A stretch of DNA of 64,000 bases from Uloborus plumipes (GCA_038373865.1 JAXGGA010005135.1:16903-80902), one strand, 5' to 3'; counted from the first letter of the stretch, positions 24,201 through 35,039 are shown. Notes: a model not told the origin generated them from the letters alone. Program-made: numbers and translations.

Positions 24201-25640
24201 TTCGACGTTTTTTTTTTTAACTTATTGTGCTGGCTCATTTATTTTTTGGCCCATTAAGAAACATTTTATCTACATCAAAAAATTAGGAACATGCACACCC
24301 ATAGTTTCTTTTTAATTGCTGTTGAATATTAGATTAGAATTGATTGTAATACAATGTTATCGCAAGTCGCAAGGAAGGAGAACGTCTCGTGTCTGATTCC
24401 ATGCGTTGATTTGCAAAATGACGAGATGAAATGTCTGTTGTTTCAAGATATGTATCTCATTCTTATAACGTAGCTAGCTGCATAACCAGGCGTAGCGCGG
24501 CCTATCTCAAAAATTTTAATTGTGTCTAACCGCACATGTTCAACTATTGGGCTTAAATAAAAAGAGGAGTTGGGGGTGTATAAAATTACAATTTTTATAA
24601 CACAAAAATTCGAATTTTGACCTCTTTGGTCGCTTTAAAAATTACAAAAAATTCAGTCATTATTATTTTTAAAAAAAAAGTGTGAAAATTCCTCTTTCCT
24701 GGATTTTCCGAGAAAACTCCCTTTGGGTTTTTTTTCCCTCTCTCATTAGGGCGAAACCCCCATCTATGCGAATTCCTGAGCATCAAAGGATCTTTGGGCC
24801 GAATTTGGCACTTAAACTGTGGATTTGCATAAGAACCCCCAACCCTCACTCCACACAAGTACAACGGTTTATATTAAGGTTAATTAAATGAAAAGATACC
24901 GAACAATACTGCGGGTCTAAATGAAGACTTAATTAAAAGTAGTCACCACAGGCTTGAGCACACAAAGATCCACCGATTAACTAGCCGAAGAATTCTTTTT
25001 ACCAGAACTTCTAAAGCCATGACGCCTGAGACGGCATTTCAACATTTGGTTTGAGGGGGCGAGTTTGTTAAATATGAAGTACCTCAGCATGGAAAAAAAT
25101 ACATATTGGTTAAGAGAAAGATATCTAAAACTGGATTAAATATTAAGAAAAAATGGAGGTATTAAAACAATTTAAATTGTTATGACCAATCTTAAAAATT
25201 ATTTTGTAATTAGTTATCACATAAAATGGCGTGATTAAAAATTAGTTTTTAGCTTTTAGTCAAATTTTAATCTGCAATGTTTGGAGTCAAGAAGAAGAGT
25301 TTTTTTCCATCGATTATATCAGTGTCTTGTGCTATTTTCCAAACAGCCAAAGTTGAAAATCCTTTCTTATCCCGTTATGCTTGTTTCAGAGCATTTTCTT
25401 TTTCAGATAATTCTCTTATTAGAAATCATCTTTAGAATATGTTTAATGATGAGTTTTATCAATTTTTGCTGAAAATTGTGACGAGCTTTTTTAGTTCCTT
25501 TTGCATGTGATTATTGATTTGTGTTATACACCAATTGAATTTACCAGTTTTTTTTAACATTCTGCGAAAAATACTCGGGGGTATAACCCCTTGCCACCCT
25601 TATTTGCCGCCCCTACAGGACGCCCACTGCACAGTTTTTT
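24200..25640. other. Gene-free AT-rich stretch
   Basis: I see no gene or complete element. A hAT-like terminal remnant (CGCCCCTACAGGACGCCCAC) lies at about 25607-25630. Confidence 0.4.
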
Positions 25641-25654
25641 TTTTTTTTTTTTAG

Positions 25655-25850
25655 TTTGTCATCCAAAATGAACCTCTTCCATTTCAGAGGCTTTTCAAAG
25701 GATCAAACACACAGAAATCGCAGGGCGACATGTGCGGGCTGTAGGGCGGATGTTCAAGCTGCTCACATTTGAACATAGCCGATGCCGCGTGGATAACCTT
25801 GGAGACGTGTGGAAAGTGGGAACTTCATTTTTTCATTGACTTGTGTCATA
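25655..25850 (-). pseudogene. mariner-like transposase fragment
   Basis: Read on the minus strand, about 25800 to 25660 encodes LEHPPYSPHMSPCDFCVFDP followed by LK, then a residual KRF-LDD stretch. This is the region around the second and third catalytic acids of mariner transposases, where the usual sequence is HPPYSPD-x-x-P-x-D. Here the Asp after PYSP is His while the later D remains. The frame ends within about 15 codons and no other transposase region is visible, so it is a fossil fragment unable to act. It stops at a T-run (25637-25652). Confidence 0.75.
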
Positions 25851-25991
25851 CAGAGTCTTCCCCGTTTACGGTTGCCATCTGGTGATGAATATCGACAGGT
25901 TTAATGCTTTTGCTGTCAGAAATCGTATGAAGCATCGGTTCCAGTCTATCGTCAATTTTTTCAATATCAATGAACTTGAACACTCCTTATA

Positions 25992-26400
25992 CAATGCACT
26001 CCCGATTATCCGCGGAATTGGGTGACACAGGTATCGCGGATATAACAAAAGTCGCGGATAATCTGAAAAAAGCATTAAAATAAGTGGTAAAGAAGATAAA
26101 AAATGCTTTTGGCTTAAAAATAATTCCATCTCACTTAAAACGTGATATGTGCAAGCAGTGGCGATAGGTGCAACATTAAAAAAAAATATTTGTATTTGAG
26201 GTTCTCAAGCATAGAAAATCTATAAAGAAGTTGTACTTACGATAACACCCAAGTAAAATAATTTATTGGATGAAGTACACGGCACTCTTGGGTAAGAAAT
26301 GTTTAGAAAAACAAAATTTAAATTCGTCTTTTTTCGAAAAAATCTGTTTATATTGTTTGTTTCTTTTCCGAGATCAGCGCGGATAATCGAGAGTTTACTG
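25992..26400. mobile_element. pogo/Tigger-like MITE with TA target duplication
   Basis: The termini are CAATGCACTCCCGATTATCC and, inverted, CAGTAAACTCTCGATTATCC, both continuing GCG. TA flanks lie at 25990-25991 and 26401-26402. CAGT-like ends with GATTATCCGCG are typical of pogo/Tigger elements. The 409-bp interior has GCGGATAAT subterminal repeats and no transposase. Confidence 0.8.
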
Positions 26401-26689
26401 TATTTAGATTCTACATCGTCAAAAATAAACATACGATATTTCGCTATGATTCCAGTTACTCTATGAACCTTCAATAGAATGAACAAATTGAAGGGCCAAG
26501 GGGGGAAGAAGATGAAAGTCACTTTTTCGTCAATTTTGAGATGTCAGCGCTATCTAAGGGCTATGAATGAGTAATATGATATGGTAGAACAACAAGGGGA
26601 AAAAACGATGAGAATCGACTGAAATGTGCATGAAAACTCTATTAACTACTCAAAGAGTTACGAGAAATCAAACTTTGTTCTTCGTTTTC

Positions 26690-26965
26690 CTCGAAATCGC
26701 TTTTTGGTCACTTTCATCTTTTTTCCCCCTGACCCTTCGATTTTCTGGATCAGTTAAAATAATTTCGACTAGCGAATCACTATTTGAAGCATTTTCTTGG
26801 TTCAACTCAGAGTGCAAATGGCGGACGTTCAAATTGAATCACAATCACGCCACGTAAAGAAAAGTCTCGCTTAAAATCTTATAGAATGAACCTGAGTCCA
26901 TTTTGTAACGAGTTTGTTTATGCGAACTATTTATTACTACTGCACTTTTAATGTTTATACACTAT
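26690..26965 (+). repeat. Diverged duplicate of 42040-42285
   Basis: Ordered blocks match: TTAAAATAATTTCGACTAGC with TTAAAATGATTCCGATCAAC; CAACTCAGAGTGCAAATGGC with CAAACTCAGTGCAATGGCTG; then ATTGAATCACA with ATCGAATCACA; and TCCATTTTGTAACGAG with TCATTTTGTAATTAAC. No terminal repeats were seen, so the repeat class is unknown. Confidence 0.5.
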
Positions 26966-26969
26966 TTGA

Positions 26970-28480
26970 ATTCCCTTCACAACCTTGTTGAGTCCATTTT
27001 TAATTCCTTTCCAAACTGTCAGGATAAGAAGGGAAAAAATACAATTTCCAATGTGATAATACTAACATTTTATTTAAGTTTTCACTATATTTTTAAATAC
27101 TCGTTTTCCACACATTTTATTGACTTACAGTTCTTCCAGAAGGTTTCCCGAGTGAAGTTTTAAAACTTTATGCCATAATTCTTGTAACGATTTACTTACA
27201 ATCTCTAAGGGGTAAGTTTACTTCTAAATATAAATACAACATTGCAAGTGCAAATTTATTAACGTGTTTTAGTTTATTGATTGTAAATATAATCCGCATG
27301 AAGTTGAATGTTATTTAATAAACCTGATTAAAATAATGTTTTAGATTTTAAATTTAGAGCAAGCTGAATTACACAAATTACATTAATGTATGCGTTCAAT
27401 GGCAGATCATTTGTAAATGATTTTCATGAGTAAAATGTATTTGATTAAAAGCAAGGAAAACAGATAGTTACATTAAAGTATCAAAAAAATAAGGTGAAAC
27501 TCACGTAAGCTATAGTTAAGGACATGATTAAATACGTTCATACTACGTATCTTTTGATGCAAAAACAAAACGTAGTTCAACCTTTAACCATGAAATTATT
27601 TCAACATTTCACTAAGATCATGGCATCTAAAAGCACCATTAAATTGGTGCAGCTTTTCTTCAACATGATAGTTGCAAATAAATTCTTGCTAGATTCAACA
27701 CATTTTTTGTTTATGCAATGGACATAACGTTTGGTGTAATCGTTTGTTTTTCTTGGTTTCCCTTATACTTTCAACAAGCCTAAAAGTCCTCTAATGGGGC
27801 AATATTAGGAAAAACAAACCTGCTGTTACGTTAATGATTTAAAAATAGGCGCTGATATTATTGAGGCCAATTTTCTTGACTTGGCTGCCATTTTATTTTG
27901 ACATTGATTTTGATGAACTCAACAGTAGAAAAATCCAATTTAATTGTTGTTTAAAAATTCCGTAAAAATTTTTGACTGTGGCTGGAATACTAAACCCTTG
28001 CTGGATAAGCACGCTTTACCAGAAATTTCATTGCTTAAGGGCACCCCTGGTAGATTTCAGTTGTAACTTACCTGCTGAGTATATTTATACACTTTATAAT
28101 GGAAGAACAAATCAGTTGGATTATTATTGTACCATACATATTAAAGTACATTGCGCAAAAAATTCGCTGCGTTAAATGTCTAGCACTTGTTAAAACGCTA
28201 CAAATAATAGCCCATTAAACGAGTTGAGATAAAGTTGCAATCAGACATTGCGTGTAATTCTGCCTAAGCTCCCACTAAAAAGCTTTTACTTGTAGCTTTG
28301 CTCTCTAATTTTTACTTTCACTTATACAAAGCTGTGTTGAAGCATGTTTTGGACCTTTGTATGTGCTCTAAATACTTTCAGTCTATAGATAATTTCATCT
28401 TATGTGAGAATTTTATTTCTTACTGCTCCTGTTATGACTATTGAAGGCGAATAATGTCAAATAAGGTAATAAAATTTCAG
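26970..28480. other. Gene-free AT-rich stretch
   Basis: There is no recognisable gene, RNA or complete mobile element. Open frames here (up to 70 codons) have the composition of random AT-rich sequence. Confidence 0.45.
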
Positions 28481-28486
28481 TATCTG

Positions 28487-28685
28487 GAGGCCTTAACGAG
28501 CTGTTTGATATTTTCGTGGGACTTTCTCGATAGCTATTGCATGAAAATCCTAATTGATGCATTGAAAAGACTGATAAAAAAGAACTTTCTCTGAATAAAC
28601 TCTTTCAATTTCTTTTACAAGCAGCTACAATGTTTGCATTTTCAAGCAAGAGCAGAGTTACTGATCGCTCACTATCCTACTCATT
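28487..28685 (+). repeat. Dispersed/tandem repeat family P, copy 1
   Basis: ACGAGCTGTTTGATATTTTC through TTTTCAAGCAAGAGCAGAG matches copies at 30655-30935, 30940-32420 (split) and 33850-34090. The shared order is a GAGCTGTTTG block, an AAATCCTAATTGATGCAT-like block, and TGAATTTTCAAGCAAGAGCA followed by GAGCCACCGA. Confidence 0.7.
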
Positions 28686-28694
28686 AAGATAACA

Positions 28695-28830
28695 CAGGTC
28701 TGCAAAAAAAAATTTTTCGAACAGATGCATGGGATGTTTTGACTGATTTTAATGTTTTTCGGTGTGCTGAATCCGAATATGAGCTTCATTTTTTTTCCAT
28801 CACGTACAGATTTTTTGCAATACGTGAGGA
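28695..28830 (+). repeat. Repeat matching 30490-30620 in inverted orientation
   Basis: GTCTGCAAAAAAA, GCATGGGATGTTTTGA, TTTTTCGGTGTGCTGAATCC and CATCACGTACAGATTTT occur as complements, in the mirrored order, at 30490-30620. Translated, both give a similar VFRCAE(S/F)E string. That may be a coding relic of a mobile element, but I do not recognise it. Confidence 0.6.
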
Positions 28831-28985
28831 CTTAATTGTCAAAGTCGAAAAAAAAAGTTACAAAGAAAATCATGTATTTATTGAAAAAAAAAGCTTTACC
28901 ATTTTTTTACTCATTACAACACATTTTAAAAAGTGGATCACATTTAGTGTTTACTCCTTTTTACGGTAAAACCATTTTTTTCTTT

Positions 28986-29610
28986 TTATTGATACTCCTT
29001 ATTGGTGCGCTTTTGCTGGTTGGATCTCGATGTTTCCCGCTTGAGCACCCAAAAGTAGTATGACATCATATTTACGTCCCACTTTCCTTGGTAACGTCTC
29101 TCTATGTCTTTCACATCTCCATAAAAACCTCTCATTCTGTCCCTCACTAAAACCACCAAGGTTTTTGGGAAAATAGTCAACATGTGAATGTAGAAAACGG
29201 ATTTTTAAACTCATGTTACAGTACTAAACTTTGAAGGCAGCCAACATCCTCTTAAACGATGTTTTCAGAGCCATAGTCTTTGCTACTTCCCAAAAACTTT
29301 TGTACCACACCCTTGAATGAGTTCTAGGCTTCTTTTTCAGTTTCATTCATTGATTGATTCTAAAAACAATAGGTAAGATAAAAGTTTGCTTATGTTAGGT
29401 CTTATGAATATTCCCTCTTTAAATTTAGCTTCAGAAAGCTTCGGAAACTTTGAACAATACATTTGAAAGTCTCCATCTTTTAACAAACCCTCGATAAATT
29501 GCTTCATCAGTCCAAATTTAATGTGAAGATATGGAAACAGCACTTTTTCACGATCAACCACTATACTGCATAACGTGGAATACCACGACTAGCCCTAGCA
29601 CCTTTGACGA
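28986..29610 (-). pseudogene. Decayed copy of a multi-copy arthropod element protein
   Basis: Three minus-strand segments in order resemble one protein. The first (29561-29343) has VLFPYLHIKFGLMKQF then FPKLSEAKFKEGIF. The second (29214 downward) has MSLKIRFLHSHVDYFPKNLG. The third (about 29140-29030) has YQGKWDVNMMSYYFWVLKR. I recall the pattern HIKLGLMKQF...FP-LSEAK-KEGIF...NMS-K-HFLHSHLDFFPENLG...RYQGKW...M-ADYCW-L-R from many uncharacterised, often multi-copy arthropod proteins. Here an in-frame stop precedes the second segment and a frameshift separates it from the third, so it is broken. The function is unknown to me, and a mobile-element origin is an inference from copy number. Confidence 0.7.
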
Positions 29611-29908
29611 TTTCTATTTTAAAAAGGGGTGTGCACTTGATTAAAAAATGCAGCATTTCTGCTTATTCTAAATAAAAAAAATATTCCCCTTGATCTGATA
29701 AGGAAGCAGAATAAATTAAAAAAAAAATTCAATACAAACCAATACTTTGAATAAACGAACTCAACGAAAAATAAATAAATAAAATCCCCCCACATTCTTT
29801 ATCTCTCTTATCACTATCACCATTATTTTAATAAAATACTTAATAGTCCAGGAACCCAATGCAACATATTTGAACCTGATCCACATGGCTCTGTGGTGGG
29901 TGAGTGCA

Positions 29909-30281
29909 CACTGTTAAAAATTCAGGAAACTTTTATGGTAAATATTACTGTAAAATGTTACATTTACAGTACAGAAAATATTTACAGTAAATTGTACCAG
30001 AAAAAAGAAACGATTACAGCGTCAGTTGATAAATCACGTGACTTCCTGCGCAATTACCTAATACTCGATTTCTGTTCCCCATGTGTAGTCTATTCGGTAC
30101 AGTGGATAGGGAAGCGAAGTGCGATTACCGCGTCTCGGGTTCGATCCTATCTCGCTCGCATCTTACATTTTTTAACTTACCGTAAAATTTTACAGTATAA
30201 TTGGATTTTACGGTGAAAGTTACTGGCAATATGGATGCCAGTAACTTTTACCGTAAAATTTCAGGAACATTTTTAACAGTG
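29909..30281. mobile_element. MITE (CACTGTTAAAAATTCAGGAA ends) with a pol III-like core
   Basis: CACTGTTAAAAATTCAGGAA at the left is the near complement of TTCAGGAACATTTTTAACAGTG at the right, and a TA (CA on the left) borders it. Subterminal ACTGTAAAAT and ACCGTAAAATT blocks are self-complementary. The core (30086-30159) is a tRNA-like segment that is listed separately. Confidence 0.75.
30086..30159 (+). ncRNA. tRNA-like segment inside the MITE
   Basis: TACAGTGGATAGGGAAGCG resembles an A box and GGGTTCGATCC is a canonical B box, spaced about as in a tRNA gene. A 3'-matching acceptor stem is not convincing. It is either a captured tRNA/SINE head or a chance-fit pol III promoter. Confidence 0.5.
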
Positions 30282-30489
30282 TAGCAAGTATGTTTTCACT
30301 TTTCCCCACCTAACGACCAACCTCGCTCTCTTCCCCCTTTTTTTCAGTTTTTATAACTGTAGGTACTCTTTGAACATCAAAGAAGCCAATAAGAAAACTA
30401 TTCGTAATAAACATTTTTCTAAATCATAAATTAGTATAGAGAATTTTTCTCAGTTAAATAGAGGTAAAACGGTACATTACCACACTCAG

Positions 30490-30620
30490 TACACACGTTT
30501 TGAGGAAAAATTGTACGTGATGGACAAAAACGGGGGTCATTTTCGAATTCAGCACACCGAAAAACATAAGGAACACTCAAAATATCCCATGCAGTTTTTT
30601 GGTTGCAGACTTGTGTAATA
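30490..30620 (-). repeat. Inverted partner of 28695-28830
   Basis: The complement reads AAGTCTGCAACCAAAAAACT, GCATGGGATATTTTGAG, TTTTTCGGTGTGCTGAATTC and CATCACGTACAATTTT. Confidence 0.6.
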
Positions 30621-30654
30621 ACAGATCGAATCACTCTCATTGTTGCGCTACCTC

Positions 30655-30935
30655 ACTAAAATGGCTATTCCAGACAGACGTGCCCAAATAAAGATAAAAC
30701 AGCTGTCGCTTGATGCTGCAACGAGCTGTTTGATCTATATTTGTTTGTGACGATCCGACTAGGCAGTGCAAGAAAAACTTAATTGACGCATCAAAATATT
30801 TAAAAAAAGAGCTTTGCTCAGAAAGTGCTTACATTTCTTCCTATAACTGCTACAAAGTCTGAATTTTCAAGCAAGAGCAGAGCCACCGACTATTCACTTT
30901 CGAAACGACCAACTGCTCTGCTCCAACAGCCAGTT
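30655..30935 (+). repeat. Repeat family P, copy 2
   Basis: GGCTATTCCAGACAGACGTG, GAGCTGTTTGATC and GAATTTTCAAGCAAGAGCAG followed by AGCCACCGA. The next copy starts at GGCTATTCCAGACTGACGTG (30947), giving a tandem period of about 285 bp. Confidence 0.7.
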
Positions 30936-32420
30936 GTTCAGTTGTGGCTATTCCAGACTGACGTGACGGGCCCAAATAAGGGCAAAACTGCAGTCTTTAG
31001 ATCGTGTGACGAACTGTTTGGTATTACTTTCTGGCTTTAGTCAGCGCAATAAAATCTCAATTGAAGCATTGAATTTACCGATGAATAAAATAATTTTGGA
31101 AAAAATAGAACCGACTTCAGTTGGAAATTGCTCTAAAAAGTAAAAAATATTTTTTTTCTTTGAACACCATCGAAACTACTTTTAAACATAAGTTTTGACG
31201 TCGGCGCAAAAACAATGTATAGAATCATACGCAACTACAATTCAACTATATAAATTTTAATGAATCCAGGTTCTTTAAGAGCATTCGCATACATTTCATT
31301 CATCACCACACATTCGTGTAATGGTACAAATATTCTGCTTTTAATTTTCAATGGTTTCTCTGGAAAATGTTGGCAAAATTTGGTTAAATATTATTTTACC
31401 TATCGTTTTTGCACCGACTTCAAAACTTATGTTTAAAAGTAGTTTCGATAGTGTTTAAAGAAAAAAATTATTTTTTACTTTTTAGAGCAATTTCCAACTG
31501 AAGTCGGTTCTATTTTTTTCCAAAATAATTTTATTTTATTCTTTTTAGTGTAAGTGTACTTATGAAATAAGGTAATGTTTCCATTACGAAACTTCACCTA
31601 ATTTTCTTAAGTAAATGATCCATAAAATAAACTGTGAAAAAAAAGGAAGAAACTATCAACGCGTCTAAAATTTTAAACAATTGACACTAAAAAATAATCT
31701 TTGTTATTCTCTGGTATTTATTTGTGCATTGGCTTAATCAAAGCCATTTAAATATCAACGGCTTTTCAACTAATTTATATTTCAACGCAATTCTAGTTTC
31801 TCGTTGTTCATAAGATTTTAACACATACTATGTACGTTGCCCGCTGATGAGTTTCATGTTTGATTTAGTTAAGCCTTCATTTAAAATTCTCATTATCATT
31901 ATTATTACAGTTTCATATAAACCACGTTTTGTAACAATGGATTTCATATTTAATCATTTAAGACAAATCGCTTTAAATTCGACTACTTATTAATATTTCA
32001 TACTTACTCCAGAGAAGCCTTGGTTCAAAATTTTCATCAAGATTACTATTAATATTGCTGTTGCGAGGCAACAAATTTTTTGCAACAATGGATTGAAAAT
32101 TTAATCATTTAATGGGGAAATGACATGTAATTTACTGTTTTCCATAATAACTTTTTTTCTAGTGAACAAATATCGTCATATGAGTACATGGTACCTGAGT
32201 TACACCATCTCCTATCGATTGAAAAAAAAATCGTCCAAATCGGTTCAGTAGATCAGATGTTATGTGCGAACAAACAAACAAAAAAAAAAGTACACGCTTT
32301 GAATGGATAACCTCTTCCTTTGTTGAAGTCGGTTAAAAAGAGCTCTGAGCTTTCTTTTTTTTTATGCAAGACAGAATCTGAATTTTCTAGCAAAATCCGA
32401 GCCACCGAGTATTCATCAAC
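30936..32420 (+). repeat. Repeat family P, copy 3, split by a 1.25-kb insertion
   Basis: The left part (30936-31085) carries GGCTATTCCAGACTGACGTG and GAACTGTTTGGTATTAC. The right part resumes at about 32337 with AAGAGCTCTGAGCTTTC and TCTGAATTTTCTAGC then CCGAGCCACCGAGTATTC. The middle belongs to another element. Confidence 0.65.
31086..32336. mobile_element. Insertion bounded by CCGACTTCA / TGAAGTCGG, with a foldback left half
   Basis: GAACCGACTTCAGTTGGAAA near the left edge and TTGAAGTCGGTTAAAAA at the right edge are short inverted ends. Its left half is itself a palindrome: 31089-31214 is nearly the complement of 31407-31532 (for example AACCGACTTCAGTTGGAAAT against ATTTCCAACTGAAGTCGGTT). 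The right part contains the phrase CAAATCGGTTCAGTAGATCA, which I associate with arthropod non-autonomous elements. No transposase was seen. Confidence 0.6.
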
Positions 32421-32424
32421 CCAT

Positions 32425-33760
32425 AGCTTCCCAAGCTTTTTAGGCAGCGGAGCCCTATTGTAGATCAATGTTCAGTGCGGATCCCTGTCATTAGAGAGAC
32501 TGCATAGATACTTTTCCTTAGGCGAAGTTCAATTCGTAGTGAATTGAACTTCGTTAAATCAACTAGTAGCTTTACAGGATTTTCCTCCAGTAGAGTGTTT
32601 ATGTTTTCAAACAAAGTTAACATTGTTTACCCCCCGCAAAGTAAGTTAAGTTAAAATTTTTAACTCATGCAATGCGAGTGCCATATCTCATGACGATTAC
32701 TTTAGTGGGACAAAGACAAATTATTGTGAATCGTGCACGTAATCTCAATTTTCAAATCACAAATATTCAAATTAAATTTTCATAAATAAAAGGAAGTTCT
32801 TATTATAAATATATCTTTCATTACAAAGATAATAATTTAAATTACACTTTTACGTTTATAACCTGAGCCTAGTTGTAAGTGCAGATTTCGGGCAAATATA
32901 AAGGGTCCGAGAGTTCTCCCCTAGACTTTTTTATAAATTATACTTAAAAAAATTAACGCGTGTTGCGATTAGACGATTTGTTGCGATGTTAGAGGAGTGT
33001 CAGGAGCGCCCACCTCTAGAAAATTAACCTCTAGAAATTTAAGACTTTTAAAAACGCAAAAGCCGGCCTTTTTCAGTACTGTTAGGAGAGGGAATAGCGG
33101 AGATAAGATATAACACATGTGGCAATTTTTCCAAAGCGCAGCTATAGCAATACTCTTTTAGAACATTAAACAACTGGGGTACTTTTAGAATTTGATGATA
33201 AGAAAGAGGGATATTCGTGCTCCTGAACCAGGATTTTTTTCCAAATTTAAGTCTTATAGAAACGCCAACCATTTTTGCAAGGAAAGATCCCGGCTATTTT
33301 TAGAAATTATAGTTTTAAAACTCTGTAGTAGACAATTTTAGGTGATGCTTGGGAAAGTATGTGTGTTCGGAACTCTTCCCCAGAAATATTTTGAGATTAT
33401 AGTTGAAAAAGCACTAATTCAGACGATCTTCGGCGATATCAACAGAAGGAAAGGTACGGAGACCATCTCCCAGAATGTTCTTGAAAGCTTGAGTACTTAA
33501 AGTATCTTAGAAGGTAGATTTCAAGGCGCAGCCTGAAGTTATGGCTATCAAAAATTCACATTAACATGACGATAGACTGCACAGTTTTGTCAAAGAAGAA
33601 AGCGGTTTAACCGCATGATCTTACAGTGTTGTCTCTCGAGCTGTGGAAGAGTTGGACATAAAAGGCAACTCCATACTTCGAAAAGGAAAACTGGTTTTCA
33701 AAAGAAAAAAAGTTGTTTTACTTATGATTTAACGTTTTTATTTTTATTCTATTTTATTTT
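32425..33760. other. Gene-free AT-rich stretch
   Basis: I see no gene. A small perfect-looking inversion (CGAAGTTCAATTCGTAGTGA and ATTGAACTTCG) lies at 32523-32553. Confidence 0.4.
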
Positions 33761-33770
33761 CGAGATTCAC

Positions 33771-33845
33771 AGTGGATCCCCAACTAAAGCTTGGCGAACA
33801 CCCATGGGGTCCCACGGACCATATTTTGGGAATCCCTGCACTAAA
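33771..33845. mobile_element. Short hAT-like element remnant
   Basis: CAGTGGATCCCCAACTAAAG at the left and GGGAATCCCTGCACTA at the right resemble hAT termini (CAGTG-TTCCCAACC-like). The interior (GGGGTCCCACGGACC) is GC-rich, and the unit is under 80 bp. Confidence 0.45.
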
Positions 33846-34120
33846 CTATTCCTCAAGACAACGGAGCGCATCGCATAAGCTGTAGTCTCTGGATTCAGTG
33901 ATGAATTGTTTGGTATTCGCTCTTAATTTTCCAGCGAGACAATGTAAGAAAATCCTAATTGATGAAATGAAATTATCGACAAAAAAGAGCTCTGCTTTAG
34001 CAAGCGCCTTAATTTCTTCCGATCTCAGCTACAATGTCTGAATTTTCAAGCAAGAGCAGAGCCACCGAGCACTCACTAACCCATTCTTCGAGACAGCCGA
34101 GCGCATCGCATCGCACTGTT
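33846..34120 (+). repeat. Repeat family P, copy 4, leading into the exon candidate
   Basis: GACAACGGAGCGCATCGCAT (33857) recurs as GACAGCCGAGCGCATCGCAT (34093), a period of about 240 bp. Between them are GAATTGTTTGGTATTCGC and TGAATTTTCAAGCAAGAGCA followed by GAGCCACCGAGCACTCACTAACCCA. The GC-rich region carrying the exon candidate follows directly. Confidence 0.65.
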
Positions 34121-34343
34121 TCATCTCCCCGCGGTTCGATGAAACTGGCCGAGTGCGTCGCGGTTGCTGGCGGCATACACCTGTAGCGGAAAAACTCTCG
34201 CTTCTCTCGGCATCGCTGAGCGCCGATCGCCGGTCAGGGGAGCGAGAATCCTGTGTCTCTGAGAGGCTGCTATGCTTGAAATGTAATAGCCGGTGTTTAT
34301 TAGCGCCTGTTGTGCGTGAAGTAATTGTTGAAAAGGGAGTATA

Positions 34344-34438
34344 ATGCCGTGGATTAAATCAAGTGATGAGGATATTATGGAAATCGAGTTTGAGCTTAAA
34401 AGAGGGGTATTAGGGCAGAAGATGAAAGAAGCGATTGA
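34344..34438 (+). CDS. Candidate first coding exon, unknown protein
   Basis: It lies at the end of a GC-rich, CpG-containing segment (34100-34300) in otherwise AT-rich DNA. The ATG at 34344 has A at -3, and TGA lies in frame 15 bases upstream, so it would be the true N-terminus. The frame reads MPWIKSSDEDIMEIEFELKR and continues to codon 31, where ATTGA|GTAAGTAC (GT at 34439-34440) is a strong donor. The peptide is acidic and charged, with no domain, signal peptide or membrane segment that I recognise. No following exon was identified in the window, so the intron would be long or the rest unrecognised. The upstream side is repeat family P, which could supply or disguise a promoter. Alternatively the exon could belong to the repeat. 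Confidence 0.4.
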
Positions 34439-34744
34439 GTAAGTACAAGTGAAAGCAAAAACATTTAAGCGTACAAAAGACGGAAATCTCATAATAATGC
34501 CTTATAATTGCATTTCATTTAGGAATATATGATAGGAATACAGAAGATTGGAAATAAATTGAAAGGAGTTGTACACATGCAAGGTACATTTAAATCTCAA
34601 AACTGCAGACATGAATGCACAATCATTTGCTTATGAAAATACAAATATCTAGAACGAAGCATGTCTATGAATAAATAATGCCATTAATAAATACTTTGCC
34701 TTTTTAAATCAAAAAGGGCAAAACATACTTACTTTTCGAACAAC

Positions 34745-34772
34745 TATCTCTCTCGCTCTCTCTCTCTCTCTA
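34745..34772. repeat. (CT)n microsatellite
   Basis: About 13 CT/TC units with one interruption. Confidence 0.9.
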
Positions 34773-35039
34773 TTTTGGTACTAGAGTTTCATTTTGATGA
34801 AGTTGCAGATGAAAGAACTAAAAATTTTAAAAATACAGGTGTCTACCAAAAACGTAAATATTTTAAATTTTATTTTGAATTTTTGCAATGTTTACTGAAT
34901 AGTATTCAAAACGGAACTTGACATTGTTGTTAGTAATGAATAAACTAAACTAAATAATAGGAATCTACTCTAGCAAACTTGTCAACAAAAGGACCTCGAT
35001 TCATAACTATAACTAACCTGTAGTGATATCCTTTATCCC

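Noticed and set aside
34121..34492. 123-codon minus-strand open frame opposite the exon candidate
   Set aside because: No recognisable protein, and it crosses the GC-rich segment and the proposed donor without any feature of its own.
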